Below, piece after piece: positions 42,641-52,242 of a DNA stretch of 64,000 nt; position 1 is the first letter of the stretch, and every line of letters begins with the position of its first letter. The position numbers were made by a program, and so were the translations under genes. This stretch comes from an uncultured Eubacteriales bacterium. GTDB taxonomy: Bacteria > Bacillota > Clostridia > Lachnospirales > Lachnospiraceae. Below the pieces are notes generated by a model. It searched no databases. It had not been told where the DNA came from and saw only the letters and a program-made list of their open reading frames with translations. The DNA lies in the NCBI GenBank assembly GCA_900316115.1, contig ONBN01000001.1, forward strand, positions 1 to 64,000, written 5' to 3'.

Positions 42641-44263
42641 ATGTATCGTATTTTATTAGTAGACGACGAGATCCTGGTCAGAGATGCTATCAAGGAGAAC
42701 ATTGATTGGGGATCCATGGACTGCCAACTGGTGGGGGATTGTGAGAATGGCAGGCAGGCTATGGAATTTGTGATGGAGCATCCGGTGGATATCGTCCTCA
42801 CAGATATTTGCATGCCATATATGGATGGCATGGAGTTAAGCCGGTTTCTCCATGAGAGTTATCCGGATATTTTTATTGTTATTTTCAGCGGCTTCGGAGA
42901 ATTTGAGTATGCCCAGAAGGCTATCCAGTATGGGGTAAGCGAGTATCTTCTTAAGCCTGTGACAGCCATGGAACTGCGAGAAGTGATCGGTAAAGTAAAA
43001 GCCAAGATCGATGAGAAGCGGGGAGCCAGGGAGCAGATGGATACACTGCTTCAGACCTCTGAGGATTATCGGGATAATGCGCTGATGATCCGTTCAGATG
43101 CCCTAGAAGGGCTGGTGTCCTGTACCAGGGACATACAGGAAAGCATCCATCAGCTGGAAAGACTTGGAATCTATCTGGATGCCCAGTCTTACAGGGTAGC
43201 CATTATTGACCTGGATGCCTATTCCCAGCTTTTTCAGATTGGTTCAGAGCAGAGACAGGAAAGCCAGCTGATGACCTTTGTGCTTTTTAATATCAGTGAT
43301 GAGATCGTAAGCCGGGAGGATGCAGGCGTCGCATATCAGGAAGGCAGCAGCAGGGTCTGCGTTCTTTTTACTGGAGAAAAGAATAAAGAATTTGAAAACA
43401 GGATCCAGCTGGTATGTAAGGAAATCCAGGAAAAGGCCGGGGAAGCCATTGGTATGGGGGTGTCTGTTGGTATCGGAGGCTGGGTGAGAAGCCTGACAGA
43501 ACTGCATTTTTCTCACGAACAGGCACAGAAGGCCATAGAGTGCAGATATCTTCTTGGAGGCAATCTTCTCATTGATATGGAAGATGAGAAGGAACAGGAA
43601 AGCCGTCTTTCTATTCAGGTGTTTCTGGAGGATCTGACAGAAGGCCTGAAAACCGGGAGTCAAAAGCAGGTGGAAATGTGCCTGGAGCAGATCGTACAAC
43701 AGATCCAGGCAGCCCGTGTAGGGAAAAGCAGAGCCTGCGGATATCTGCAGCAGATCATCCGTACCATTGGATATTGCCTTGGCTCTGTTACCGGAGATTA
43801 CGAAAAGGAATTAAAGCAAAGAGAAGCGCTGCAGGCCAAGATTTCAGAGCAGCGTACCTTCCAGGAAGCAGTAAAGCTGGTAAAGGAATATGCGGCAAGA
43901 TCCTTTGAAGAGCTTCAGATGCTGAACAGCTCCAGTGGACACAGACAGGCTGCCCTTGCCATGGACTATATCCAGGCTCGCTATATGCAGCCGGACCTGA
44001 GCCTGAATCAGATCTGTTCATATCTGAATATCAGTACCAGCTATTTTTCTACTGTTTTTAAAGAGATGACAGGCGAAACATTTATTGAAGTGCTGGGAAG
44101 GCTGCGGATCGAAAAGGCCATGGAGCTTCTGGAAAATACCACTTTGAAAAACTATGAGATCGCAGAGAAGGTAGGCTTTGCAGATCCACATTATTTCGGG
44201 ATCTGTTTTAAGAAAATGACCGGCAAGACACCTACGGAATATGCTAGGGAGAGGCGCAGATGA
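42641..44263 (+). CDS. YesN-type response regulator (AraC output)
   Basis: A 540-residue regulator. An N-terminal receiver (VDDE at 7-10, phosphoacceptor Asp55 in IVLTDICMP, Lys in LLKPVTA near 103) is followed by a long linker domain and a C-terminal AraC double HTH (about 440-540, LSLNQICSYLNISTSYFSTVFKE). It overlaps the kinase gene by four bases (ATGA). It probably activates the ABC transporter operon starting at 47219. The separate promoter upstream is not obvious in 42423-42640. Confidence 0.92.
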   Translation: MYRILLVDDEILVRDAIKENIDWGSMDCQLVGDCENGRQAMEFVMEHPVDIVLTDICMPYMDGMELSRFLHESYPDIFIVIFSGFGEFEYAQKAIQYGVSEYLLKPVTAMELREVIGKVKAKIDEKRGAREQMDTLLQTSEDYRDNALMIRSDALEGLVSCTRDIQESIHQLERLGIYLDAQSYRVAIIDLDAYSQLFQIGSEQRQESQLMTFVLFNISDEIVSREDAGVAYQEGSSRVCVLFTGEKNKEFENRIQLVCKEIQEKAGEAIGMGVSVGIGGWVRSLTELHFSHEQAQKAIECRYLLGGNLLIDMEDEKEQESRLSIQVFLEDLTEGLKTGSQKQVEMCLEQIVQQIQAARVGKSRACGYLQQIIRTIGYCLGSVTGDYEKELKQREALQAKISEQRTFQEAVKLVKEYAARSFEELQMLNSSSGHRQAALAMDYIQARYMQPDLSLNQICSYLNISTSYFSTVFKEMTGETFIEVLGRLRIEKAMELLENTTLKNYEIAEKVGFADPHYFGICFKKMTGKTPTEYARERRR

Positions 44264-46065
44264 AGGTAAAAAAGAGAAAAAGGGATGTGCTCCGGCATTT
44301 TAAAAGTGTGCGAAGCGCACTTTTTGCTGCGATTTCTGTACTGGTATTGTGCGCAGTGATCACTGTGGTAGGAATTTCCCTGCGTTTTACCAGAACCTCG
44401 GTATTTGATAATGCGGTGGTTTATACCAGGACCATCGTGCGTCAGACCAATCAGATTATAGATTCTTATATTGATTATATGGACAATATTGTATCCATGG
44501 TGTCCGGCAGCAGGGATGCCCAGACATTTCTGTATGACAAGGATGAAGATGATCTTCAGGCTTCTGAGAGCAGACAGCGTCTCGTAGAACAGTTCCGCAC
44601 GATTTTAAAAAGCCGCAGCGATATACGTAACATTGGGGTAATCCAGAAAGACGGGAACCGGCTTTTCAATAATGGAGGCCAGCAGCAGAATGCATATCTT
44701 GATCTGGATACACAGACCTGGTACAAGGATGCCATAGCCAGCAACCGTTCTGTGCTTACCTCCTCCCATGTGCAGCATGTGATCCGGGGAGAACGTCCCT
44801 GGGTGATCACAGTAAGCCGTGGAGTACGTAATTTTACAGGAAGCGGTAACAGAGAAGGGGTTGTATTCATTGATCTGAACTACAGTGCAATCAGTGAATT
44901 GTGCGATCAGAACAGCATCGGGTCCAAAGGATATGTTTTCCTTCTTGATCAGGATGGAAATATTGTTTATCATCCACAGCAGCAACAGCTTTACAATGAA
45001 CTTCAGACAGAGAATATTGATCTTGTGATGAATACAGATCAGGAGACTGTGATGACCGGAAGCGGAGACAACGCCAGGCTCTATACCATTTCCAGGTCTG
45101 AGAAAACAGGCTGGACAGTGGTGGGCTGTACGAATACGGCAGAGCTTTTGAAGGACAGCAAAAAGGCTCAGAGCATTTATGTGGTAGTGGCCATTCTTCT
45201 GATCATTGTAGCACTGCTTTTTTCTAATATGATCGCAAGGAATATTACCCTGCCGATCCAGCAGCTGAGGGATTCCATGGAAAAGGTACAGGAAGGGGAT
45301 TTTGGGGCAGCAGAAGTAGAAGTTATCTCCCAGAATGAGGTTGGAAGTCTGACACGGTCCTTTAATATAATGACCAGCAGGATCCAGGAATTGATGGAGC
45401 AGAATATTTATGAACAGCAGCAGAAAAGGAAAAGCGAACTGAAAGCATTGCAGTCTCAGATCAACCCCCATTTTCTGTACAATACACTGGATTCCATCAT
45501 ATGGATGGCAGAAGGAAAGAAAAATGAGGAAGTGGTGATCATGACAGCTTCCCTGGCACGGCTTTTGCGCCAGAGCATCAGTAATGAAGAGGAGCAGGTC
45601 CCCATCCGTCAGGAAGTAGAGTATGCAAGAAGCTATCTGACCATTCAGAAAATGCGTTATAAGGACAAACTGGAATTTCAGATCCAGGTAGAGGAAGAGA
45701 TTCTTGGAGTGCAGATCATTAAGCTGGTACTTCAGCCTCTTATTGAGAATGCCATCTATCATGGACTGAAATATAAAGAAGGCAAAGGGCTGCTGGTAGT
45801 CAGCGGATGCAGGGAAGGGGAAAATGCTGTGATCCGGATCCAGGACAACGGAGCTGGTATGGATGAACAGACCCTGTCCCATATTTTTGAAAAGCATAAG
45901 GTAAATTACCGGTCAAACGGAGTGGGAGTCTATAACGTGCAGCAGCGGATTCAGCTGTATTACGGAACGGATTACGGGATCACATATACCAGCAGGCCAG
46001 GGGAGGGCACCACTGCCACTATTGTGATTCCAATGAAACAGGAGGCTGATCATGAAAAAATATAA
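44260..46065 (+). CDS. YesM-type sensor histidine kinase
   Basis: A 601-residue membrane kinase. Two membrane helices (about 22-42 and about 310-330) flank an extracellular dCache-like sensing domain, followed by HAMP (about 330-385), a coiled coil, and a His_kinase/HATPase module. The phosphoacceptor is His404 in QINPHFLYNT; N and G boxes are NAIYHG and DNGAGMD. It overlaps both the regulator and the membrane-anchored binding-protein gene (14 bases), so all three are translated together. Confidence 0.92.
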   Translation: MKVKKRKRDVLRHFKSVRSALFAAISVLVLCAVITVVGISLRFTRTSVFDNAVVYTRTIVRQTNQIIDSYIDYMDNIVSMVSGSRDAQTFLYDKDEDDLQASESRQRLVEQFRTILKSRSDIRNIGVIQKDGNRLFNNGGQQQNAYLDLDTQTWYKDAIASNRSVLTSSHVQHVIRGERPWVITVSRGVRNFTGSGNREGVVFIDLNYSAISELCDQNSIGSKGYVFLLDQDGNIVYHPQQQQLYNELQTENIDLVMNTDQETVMTGSGDNARLYTISRSEKTGWTVVGCTNTAELLKDSKKAQSIYVVVAILLIIVALLFSNMIARNITLPIQQLRDSMEKVQEGDFGAAEVEVISQNEVGSLTRSFNIMTSRIQELMEQNIYEQQQKRKSELKALQSQINPHFLYNTLDSIIWMAEGKKNEEVVIMTASLARLLRQSISNEEEQVPIRQEVEYARSYLTIQKMRYKDKLEFQIQVEEEILGVQIIKLVLQPLIENAIYHGLKYKEGKGLLVVSGCREGENAVIRIQDNGAGMDEQTLSHIFEKHKVNYRSNGVGVYNVQQRIQLYYGTDYGITYTSRPGEGTTATIVIPMKQEADHEKI

Positions 46066-47044
46066 AAGATGGATTGCAATGGGTGTGATCGGCTTTCTGG
46101 TATTTCTGGGGCTTTTTACCGGATACATCTTGCAGCAGAAAAAAAGCAGCACTCCTTTGTCTTTGATCTACATTCCCAAAACAGAAGACGGAACCAGTGA
46201 TTTCTGGTCTTCCCTTATTTCAGGAGCGCGCATGGCTGCCAGTGAATACGGGGCACAGCTGGAAGTGTTGGCCCCTGAGAATGAGCAGGACGTGGAGGGG
46301 CAGATCAATCTTCTGAAAGAAGCGATTAAAAAAAATCCGGATGGGATCCTTTTTTCCACATCCAGCAGTAATGCAGCGATTGAAGATCTGAAAAAGGTAA
46401 AGGAAAAGGGTATCTGCCTTACCTATATCGATTCCTGTACCAGCGAGGAACTACAGGATCTGACAGTGGCTACAGATAATGTGGAAGCAGGGAGAAGACT
46501 TGGGGAATATGCAAGAACGATTGTGGATAAAGATGATAAAATCGCTGTGATCAGCCATGTAAAAGGAGTATCTACAGCCGTGGAACGGGAGCAGGGGTTC
46601 CGGGAAGGGCTGGGAGATTATGCAGATAATATTGTAGAAGTGGTATACTGTAATTCCCTTTTTGACAGATCCTACAAGCTGGCTAAGGAACTGATGGAAA
46701 AATATCCGGATCTGAAGATGATCGCAGGAATGAATGAATATTCCTCTGTAGGCGCTGCCAGGGCAGTGAAAGAGGCAGATGCAAAGGACAGGATCGCAAC
46801 GGTAGGCATAGACAGCTCTCAGGAGGCTGTGCAGCTGATGGAACAGGGGGTTTTTAAAGCCTTTGTAGTACAGAAAGCCTTTAAAATGGGATATCTTGGG
46901 GTAAAAGAAACCGTTCTCCGTCTGGAAGGGAAAACAGCGGAAAAGAATGTGGATTCCGGGTGTGAACTGATCACACCGGAAAATATGTACAACAGTGAGA
47001 TGGAAAAACTTTTATTCCCGTTTAACACAAAAAAGAATACATAA
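46052..47044 (+). CDS. Membrane-anchored sugar-binding sensor protein
   Basis: A 330-residue periplasmic-binding-type (LacI/RbsB fold) protein. Its N-terminus (MKKYKRWIAMGVIGFLVFLG) is an uncleaved membrane anchor: no lipobox and no cleavage site is evident, unlike the two transport-binding proteins in this window. The ligand domain spans about 30-320. It overlaps the kinase gene by 14 bases and is separated from the transporter by a terminator, so it is more probably a sensor subunit of the YesM kinase than a transporter component. This resembles the XylFII-LytS-YesN three-component xylose sensor. Confidence 0.82.
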   Translation: MKKYKRWIAMGVIGFLVFLGLFTGYILQQKKSSTPLSLIYIPKTEDGTSDFWSSLISGARMAASEYGAQLEVLAPENEQDVEGQINLLKEAIKKNPDGILFSTSSSNAAIEDLKKVKEKGICLTYIDSCTSEELQDLTVATDNVEAGRRLGEYARTIVDKDDKIAVISHVKGVSTAVEREQGFREGLGDYADNIVEVVYCNSLFDRSYKLAKELMEKYPDLKMIAGMNEYSSVGAARAVKEADAKDRIATVGIDSSQEAVQLMEQGVFKAFVVQKAFKMGYLGVKETVLRLEGKTAEKNVDSGCELITPENMYNSEMEKLLFPFNTKKNT

Positions 47045-47055
47045 ACGTAACAGAA

Positions 47056-47082
47056 GAGAGCGGAGAGATCCGTTCTCTTTTT
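47056..47082 (+). terminator. Rho-independent terminator
   Basis: GAGAGCGGA and TCCGTTCTC form the stem, followed by TTTTT. It separates the sensor operon from the transporter operon. Confidence 0.85.
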
Positions 47083-47150
47083 GCGTTCCATAAAAAAGGT
47101 AAATAAATTCCTTACCGTAAATTTTTAACCTTTTTACAGAATATATTCCA

Positions 47151-47179
47151 TTAAAATCCAGATAGCCACAAGATATAAT
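47151..47179 (+). promoter_or_regulatory. Promoter of the first sugar ABC operon
   Basis: TTAAAA (47151-47156), a 17-base spacer and TATAAT (47174-47179). A-T-rich inverted and direct GGTAAA/TTACC elements at 47092-47140 just upstream are candidate sites for the YesN regulator. Confidence 0.65.
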
Positions 47180-47218
47180 AAGCACAGTTGAAGGGAAACG
47201 AAATGAGGAGGAACGGAA

Positions 47219-48202
47219 ATGGAAAATTTCAAAAACAGCCCATTTGTAAAAAAGGTTGGATTTAACAGGATTGTATTATGTGGTGTGCTGCTTGTTATGT
47301 ACATTGCATTTGCAGTCATCAGCCCTACGTTTTTAAGCTATTCCCGAATCCTGAGTGCATTAAATTATGCATACTTTCTTGGATTCCTGGCACTTGGTGT
47401 TACCTTTGTAATTGCTACCGGCGGTATTGATTTCTCAATCGGTCCGGTGATGTTCTGTGCGGCACTGATCGCCGGAAGACTTTTGACAAAAGACGGCATA
47501 CCTACAGGAGCAGCTCTTCTGGTATGTGTTCTGGTAGGACTTGCATTTGGTATCTGGAACGGATTCCTGGTAGCCTACATGGGACTTCCGTCATTTATTT
47601 CTTCCATGGCGTCCATGATGCTGGCAAAGGGAATCGGATCTGTATTCACACAGACACAGACCATCAGCTGGCCCCAGTCAAGTGATGTATCCGGCTGGTA
47701 CAGAAGCCTGGTAAGAATGAAGATCGGAAACACAGATTTCCCCATGGGGCTTGTGATCCTTCTGGTGATCGCAGTGATCTGCGGGATCATCCTGAATAAC
47801 ACAAAGGCAGGAAGATACATCCTCTGCCTGGGCAGCAACAAAGAGGCAGTCAGATTATCCGGTGTTAATGTTAAGAAATGGGAAATGCTGGCATACGTGA
47901 TCTGCGGAACACTTGCAGGAGTTGCAGCGATTGCCTATGTTGGTGCTTATACAACGGTTCAGCCTGGACTTGGTGATACATTTAATAATGATGCTATCGC
48001 AAGCTGTGTTATGGGAGGAACTTCCATGGCAGGTGGTGTGGCTTCCATCGGAGGAAGTATCATCGGTGTCCTGATCGTATCACTTCTTCAGGAAGGTATC
48101 CTTGCAATGGGCTTCCAGAAAGATTATCAGTATGTAATTACCGGTATCATCGTTCTTCTGGCAGTGTATGCTGATGTTCGGAGTAAGAAGAGAAAGAACT
48201 GA
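47219..48202 (+). CDS. Sugar ABC transporter permease (RbsC-like), first system
   Basis: A 327-residue permease with about ten membrane helices and the family motif GTSMAGGVASIGGSIIG near 266. ATG begins after GAGGAA. It is first in a four-gene operon: permease, ATPase, permease, binding protein, a two-permease layout like RhaPQ or AI-2 transporters. The substrate is not certain; L-fucose or another deoxyhexose is inferred from fucI, fucU and the sensor next door. Confidence 0.88.
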   Translation: MENFKNSPFVKKVGFNRIVLCGVLLVMYIAFAVISPTFLSYSRILSALNYAYFLGFLALGVTFVIATGGIDFSIGPVMFCAALIAGRLLTKDGIPTGAALLVCVLVGLAFGIWNGFLVAYMGLPSFISSMASMMLAKGIGSVFTQTQTISWPQSSDVSGWYRSLVRMKIGNTDFPMGLVILLVIAVICGIILNNTKAGRYILCLGSNKEAVRLSGVNVKKWEMLAYVICGTLAGVAAIAYVGAYTTVQPGLGDTFNNDAIASCVMGGTSMAGGVASIGGSIIGVLIVSLLQEGILAMGFQKDYQYVITGIIVLLAVYADVRSKKRKN

Positions 48203-48240
48203 TGTGTGACTACAATAAGGTAGAGAGAAAGGATAGAGAT

Positions 48241-49734
48241 ATGGGTGAAGTCATTTTAACAATGAAGGGTATAGATAAATCTTTCCCCGGCGTCCATGCA
48301 CTGGACCATGTTGACCTGGAGATCAGAAAGGGCGAGGTTCATGCTCTGATGGGAGAGAACGGAGCCGGTAAATCCACTCTGATGAAGGTTCTGACCGGTA
48401 TTTATTCCAAAGATTCCGGATCCATTACATATGAGGGAAAAGAAGTAGAGTTTACAAGCCCCAGGGATGCACAGAATGCAGGTATTGTGATCGTGCACCA
48501 GGAGTTGAACATGTTGAATCATCTTACAGTGGCACAGAATATTTTTATCGGCCGTGAGATCATGAATGGCAAGCTGATCAATGATGCAAAGATGAATGAA
48601 GAAGCAGCAAAGCTTTTCCGGCAGCTGAACATCGATATTGATCCAAAAGAGAAAATGGGAAATCTTACCGTTGGAAAGCAGCAGATGTGTGAGATCGCAA
48701 AAGCGATTTCCCATGAAGCAAAGGTGATCATTTTTGATGAGCCTTCTGCGGCTCTTACAGAATCTGAGATTGAAGAACTGTTCAAGATCATCCGTGACCT
48801 AAGGGATAAGCAGCTGGGAATTGTTTATATTTCCCACCGTATGGATGAGATCAAGGTGATCACAGACCGTGTAACCGTTATGCGTGACGGCAGCTATGTA
48901 GGAACCCTGATCACAAAGGATTGCACAAAGGACGACATCATCAATATGATGGTTGGCCGTGTAATTTATGAAGATCCAAAGACAGAAAGCAATGTGGCAC
49001 CGGATGCACCGGTTGTTCTGAAGGTAGAACACCTGAATGCAGGCAAAATGGTACAGGATGTAAGCTTTGAGCTTCGCAAAGGAGAGATCCTTGGTTTCTC
49101 CGGACTGATGGGAGCCGGGCGTACAGAGACTGCCAGGGCTTTATTCGGGGCTGATCCCAAAGACAGCGGCGATATCTATGTAAATGGAAAAAAAGTAGAT
49201 ATCAAGAATCCTATGGATGCTGTTAAGTGCGGAATCGGTTATCTGTCAGAGGACAGAAAGCGCTACGGGATCGTTGTAGCCAAAAGTGTTGCAGAGAATT
49301 CCACCATGGCAAGCATGGAGAATTTCATGAATGGAATCTTCATCAACAAGAAAAAAGAAAATGAGATCGCAAAGAAATATGTAAATGAACTGAAAACAAA
49401 AACGCCAGGGGTAGATCAGCTGGTAGTAAATCTTTCCGGTGGAAACCAGCAGAAGGTGGTTATCGCCAAATGGCTGGTAAGAAACTGTGATATCCTGATC
49501 TTTGACGAGCCTACCAGAGGTATTGATGTAGGTGCGAAAAGTGAGATCTATCACCTGATGAATGAATTGGTGGCAGAAGGAAAGTCGATCATTATGATTT
49601 CCTCTGAAATGACAGAAATTCTGAGAATGAGTGACCGTATCGTGGTAATGTGTGAAGGGAAGAAGACCGGTGAGATCGATATCGCAGAGGCAACCCAGGA
49701 AAACATCATGCATGCGGCTACCAGAAGAGAGTAA
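48241..49734 (+). CDS. Sugar ABC transporter ATPase (MglA/RbsA type), first system
   Basis: About 497 residues with two fused nucleotide-binding domains. Domain 1 has Walker A GENGAGKST (near 39) and LTVGKQQ signature; domain 2 has a degenerate Walker A GLMGAGRTE (near 285) and an LSGGNQQK signature (near 399). Asymmetric active sites are the rule for sugar ABC ATPases. ATG 48241 is preferred because AAAGGATAG precedes it; an in-frame ATG at 48202 overlaps the permease stop and gives 13 additional charged residues, and coupled initiation there cannot be excluded. Confidence 0.9.
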   Translation: MGEVILTMKGIDKSFPGVHALDHVDLEIRKGEVHALMGENGAGKSTLMKVLTGIYSKDSGSITYEGKEVEFTSPRDAQNAGIVIVHQELNMLNHLTVAQNIFIGREIMNGKLINDAKMNEEAAKLFRQLNIDIDPKEKMGNLTVGKQQMCEIAKAISHEAKVIIFDEPSAALTESEIEELFKIIRDLRDKQLGIVYISHRMDEIKVITDRVTVMRDGSYVGTLITKDCTKDDIINMMVGRVIYEDPKTESNVAPDAPVVLKVEHLNAGKMVQDVSFELRKGEILGFSGLMGAGRTETARALFGADPKDSGDIYVNGKKVDIKNPMDAVKCGIGYLSEDRKRYGIVVAKSVAENSTMASMENFMNGIFINKKKENEIAKKYVNELKTKTPGVDQLVVNLSGGNQQKVVIAKWLVRNCDILIFDEPTRGIDVGAKSEIYHLMNELVAEGKSIIMISSEMTEILRMSDRIVVMCEGKKTGEIDIAEATQENIMHAATRRE

Positions 49735-49749
49735 GAGGAGGAAAGAAAA

Positions 49750-50754
49750 ATGGCAGATAGAGAAAAAAAGGGGAATGCTTTTACCAACAATCCCATTGTA
49801 AAAGCCATTGGAACCCAGAAGATCGTGGTTGTACTGGTTATTGTTTTCCTGGCGATCATGTTTTCCATTGGAAGTCCGGCTTTCAGACAGTATTCCACAT
49901 TAGTTAGTATTTTTGATTATTCTTATTATATCAGCTTTATGGCAATCGGTGTTACCTTCTGCCTGATCACAGGCGGTGTGGATCTTTCCATAGGTACAGG
50001 AATGATTTGTTACGCATTGTTCGGCGGTCATCTGATCACAAAGGTAGGAATGCCTGTAGTGGTTGGTATGCTGGCAGCGATCGCACTGGGAGTCCTGATC
50101 GGTCTGTTAAATGCACTGCTTGTGGCAGTGATGGATCTGCCTCCCTTTATCGCAACACTTGGTACCATGATGATCACCAGAGGTCTTGGTTCCCTTCTTA
50201 CAGGAGCCATGAGTGTTACCTGGCCTCCAGCAGCAGCTGAAAATGGCTGGTTCCGCAGCATTTTCAAACTGAAAATGAACGGAAAGATGATCCCTGTAGG
50301 ATTTCTTCTGGTACTGATCTGTGTGATTGTAATGTCCATCTTCCTGAATAAAACAAGGGCAGGACGTTATATCATCGCTATTGGAAGCAACAAAGAAGCA
50401 ACACGCCTTTCTGGTGTAAATGTAGTAAAATACCAGTCTCTGGCTTATCTGATCTCCGGCTTTTTTGCAGGACTTGCAGGTATCGCCTATGCGGCTACAT
50501 TCCAGGCAATCCCGCCGGGAACCGGAGCAGGACTGGAACTGGATGCTATCGCCGGAGCGATTATTGGTGGTACATCCATGAATGGTGGAGTAGGGACAGT
50601 TACCGGAACCCTGTTAGGTGTTTTCGTAATGTCACTGCTGAAAACAGGTTTTCCGTACATCGGGCTGCAGGCGAACTGGCAGCAGATCTTTACAGGTCTG
50701 GTTCTGGTTCTGGCAATCTTTATTGATGTACTGAAAAATAAAAAGACTGCATAG
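49750..50754 (+). CDS. Sugar ABC transporter permease, first system (second permease)
   Basis: A 334-residue permease with about ten helices; landmarks FCLITGGVDLSIGTGMICYA near 75 and GGTSMNGGVGTVTGTLLG near 275. It is homologous to the permease at 47219 and presumably forms a heterodimer with it. GAGGAGGAAAG lies before the start, 16 bases after the ATPase. Confidence 0.9.
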   Translation: MADREKKGNAFTNNPIVKAIGTQKIVVVLVIVFLAIMFSIGSPAFRQYSTLVSIFDYSYYISFMAIGVTFCLITGGVDLSIGTGMICYALFGGHLITKVGMPVVVGMLAAIALGVLIGLLNALLVAVMDLPPFIATLGTMMITRGLGSLLTGAMSVTWPPAAAENGWFRSIFKLKMNGKMIPVGFLLVLICVIVMSIFLNKTRAGRYIIAIGSNKEATRLSGVNVVKYQSLAYLISGFFAGLAGIAYAATFQAIPPGTGAGLELDAIAGAIIGGTSMNGGVGTVTGTLLGVFVMSLLKTGFPYIGLQANWQQIFTGLVLVLAIFIDVLKNKKTA

Positions 50755-50807
50755 GGGTATGCAGCAGTTACAAAAACTATATAATTCATATCAAGGAGGA
50801 TTACAAA

Positions 50808-51887
50808 ATGGCAGGAAAGAAATTAATGAGCGTTGCATTATGTGCAGCAATGGTTGGAACTATGGTTGGTGCAGTTACAGTTCATGCTGAGTCCGATTAT
50901 GCAGGACTGAACATCGAGATCGTATCCAAAGGTTTCCAGCATCAGTACTGGCAGGCAGTTTTAAAAGGTGCTGAGGAAAAAGCTGAAGAATTAGGCTGTT
51001 CCATCAACTTTGTAGGACCGAACTCCGAGTCTGATATTGCAGAGCAGGTTCAGGAACTGAACTCCGCAATCAACCAGAAACCAGACGCTATCGGACTTGC
51101 TGCTCTTGATACAAGCGCATGCCTGGATGCAATCGGACAGGCTCAGGATGCTGGTATCCCGATCATCGGTTTTGACTCCGGTGTGCCGGATGCTCCGGAA
51201 GGCGCAGTAGTTGCAAATGCTTCTACAGATAACTATGCAGCAGGTGCTCTTGCAGCAGAGAAAACATATGAAGTATTAAAAGACAGAATCGCAAACGCTG
51301 ACGGTAAAGTAAGAATCGGTGTTATGGGCCAGGATGCTACTTCCGAGTCTATCGTAAACAGAGGTCTTGGATTCATCGATAAAATGGGCGAGCTGGTTAT
51401 TGCAGACGGCAAAACTGTTTCCCTTGAAGGAAATGACAGATACGTTGGAGATGCTAAAGTGGAAGCTACAGACGACGGTGATGTTGTGATCGAGATCCTT
51501 GTTCCTTCACAGGTAACATCTGAGCTGTCCGCAATCGACTGCCAGACACTGTTAAATAAAGACGACACAATCTGCGTATATGGTTCCAACCAGCACTCCG
51601 CAGAGGCTATGATCACTGGTAATGAGAACCTTCAGAAACTTGGCTCCGGTGATGATCAGGTTATCGGTGTTGGATTTGACTCCGGCGCAAACATCAAAGC
51701 AGCAGTTGCTGACGGCACATTTATCGGTGCTATCACACAGGCTCCTGTAGCAATGGGCGCATCTGTAGTTGAACTTGCTTGCAAAGCTGCAAAAGGTGAG
51801 ACTGTAGAAGACGTTGACAGTGGATGCCAGTGGTACACAGCAGAGAACATGAACGATGAAGAAATCGCACAGAACCTGTACGACTAA
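50808..51887 (+). CDS. Sugar ABC transporter substrate-binding protein, first system
   Basis: A 359-residue exported binding protein of the RbsB type. Signal peptide at 1-26 (cleavage near VHAES); no lipobox cysteine, unusual for a Gram-positive binding protein, which would normally be tethered as a lipoprotein. The ligand domain shows FQHQYWQAVLKGAEEKAEELG near 43 and AIGQAQDAGIPIIGFDSG near 107. It ends the operon. The last 12 bases, including the stop codon, are tandemly duplicated (see 51877). Confidence 0.88.
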   Translation: MAGKKLMSVALCAAMVGTMVGAVTVHAESDYAGLNIEIVSKGFQHQYWQAVLKGAEEKAEELGCSINFVGPNSESDIAEQVQELNSAINQKPDAIGLAALDTSACLDAIGQAQDAGIPIIGFDSGVPDAPEGAVVANASTDNYAAGALAAEKTYEVLKDRIANADGKVRIGVMGQDATSESIVNRGLGFIDKMGELVIADGKTVSLEGNDRYVGDAKVEATDDGDVVIEILVPSQVTSELSAIDCQTLLNKDDTICVYGSNQHSAEAMITGNENLQKLGSGDDQVIGVGFDSGANIKAAVADGTFIGAITQAPVAMGASVVELACKAAKGETVEDVDSGCQWYTAENMNDEEIAQNLYD

Positions 51888-51900
51888 ATGTACGACTAAA
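51877..51900 (+). repeat. 12-bp tandem duplication at a stop codon
   Basis: TGTACGACTAAA occurs twice in a row (51877-51888, 51889-51900). The first copy holds the stop codon of the binding protein. The second copy touches the following foldback element, so it could be a target-site duplication or a slippage scar. Confidence 0.85.
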
Positions 51901-52020
51901 GCGAATGCAGCCTCGAAATATGAAGCTTTCGGCTGCTTGCAGACGAAAAGCTTCATATGAGAGGCTATATGAGCGCAGCGAACATCGAAAGACCGAAGGT
52001 CTTGAGATGGCATTCGCGCT
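51900..52020. repeat. 120-bp nested foldback element
   Basis: Outer arms AGCGAATGC (51900-51908) and GCATTCGC (52010-52017) enclose two hairpins: AGCCTC...GAGGCT (51909-51966), itself containing ATATGAAGCTTTCG / CGAAAAGCTTCATAT, and a smaller AAGACC/GGTCTT stem near 51989-52002. No coding potential. A terminator follows immediately. It could be a small palindromic mobile element or a structured RNA 3' end. Confidence 0.8.
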
Positions 52021-52058
52021 AAAAAGAAAACCGGAGGCTCCCCTCCGGTTTTCTTTTT
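52021..52058 (+). terminator. Rho-independent terminator after the first ABC operon
   Basis: AAAGAAAACCGGAGG and CCTCCGGTTTTCTTT form a 15-bp perfect stem ending in T. Confidence 0.92.
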
Positions 52059-52097
52059 AGGAACGTGACCTGGCTGGCGTGGCAATATCCACCATTT

Positions 52098-52169
52098 GCA
52101 AATAAGGACCTTTTTTATGGCAAACAAGGTTCTTATACCTTGCTGATTTATGTAGTAATATGGTATCAT
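52098..52169 (+). promoter_or_regulatory. rhaBA promoter with tandem operator repeats
   Basis: GCAAATAAGGACCTT (52098-52112) and GCAAACAAGGTTCTT (52120-52134) are direct repeats 22 bases apart. A TTGCTG (52140-52145) and an extended -10 TGGTATCAT (ending 52169), 18 bases apart, follow at once. The arrangement fits two-site binding of an AraC-type activator next to the -35. Confidence 0.6.
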
Positions 52170-52242
52170 CAATATGAAGGTATTCCTGCATAGATTCAGA
52201 CAAAACAAGATGAATCGTGTAAATATTGAGGAGGTTTTAAAA

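Noticed and set aside
44605..45897. A 430-codon - strand frame opposite the first sensor kinase
   Set aside because: Antisense shadow of the kinase gene without ribosome site or domain.
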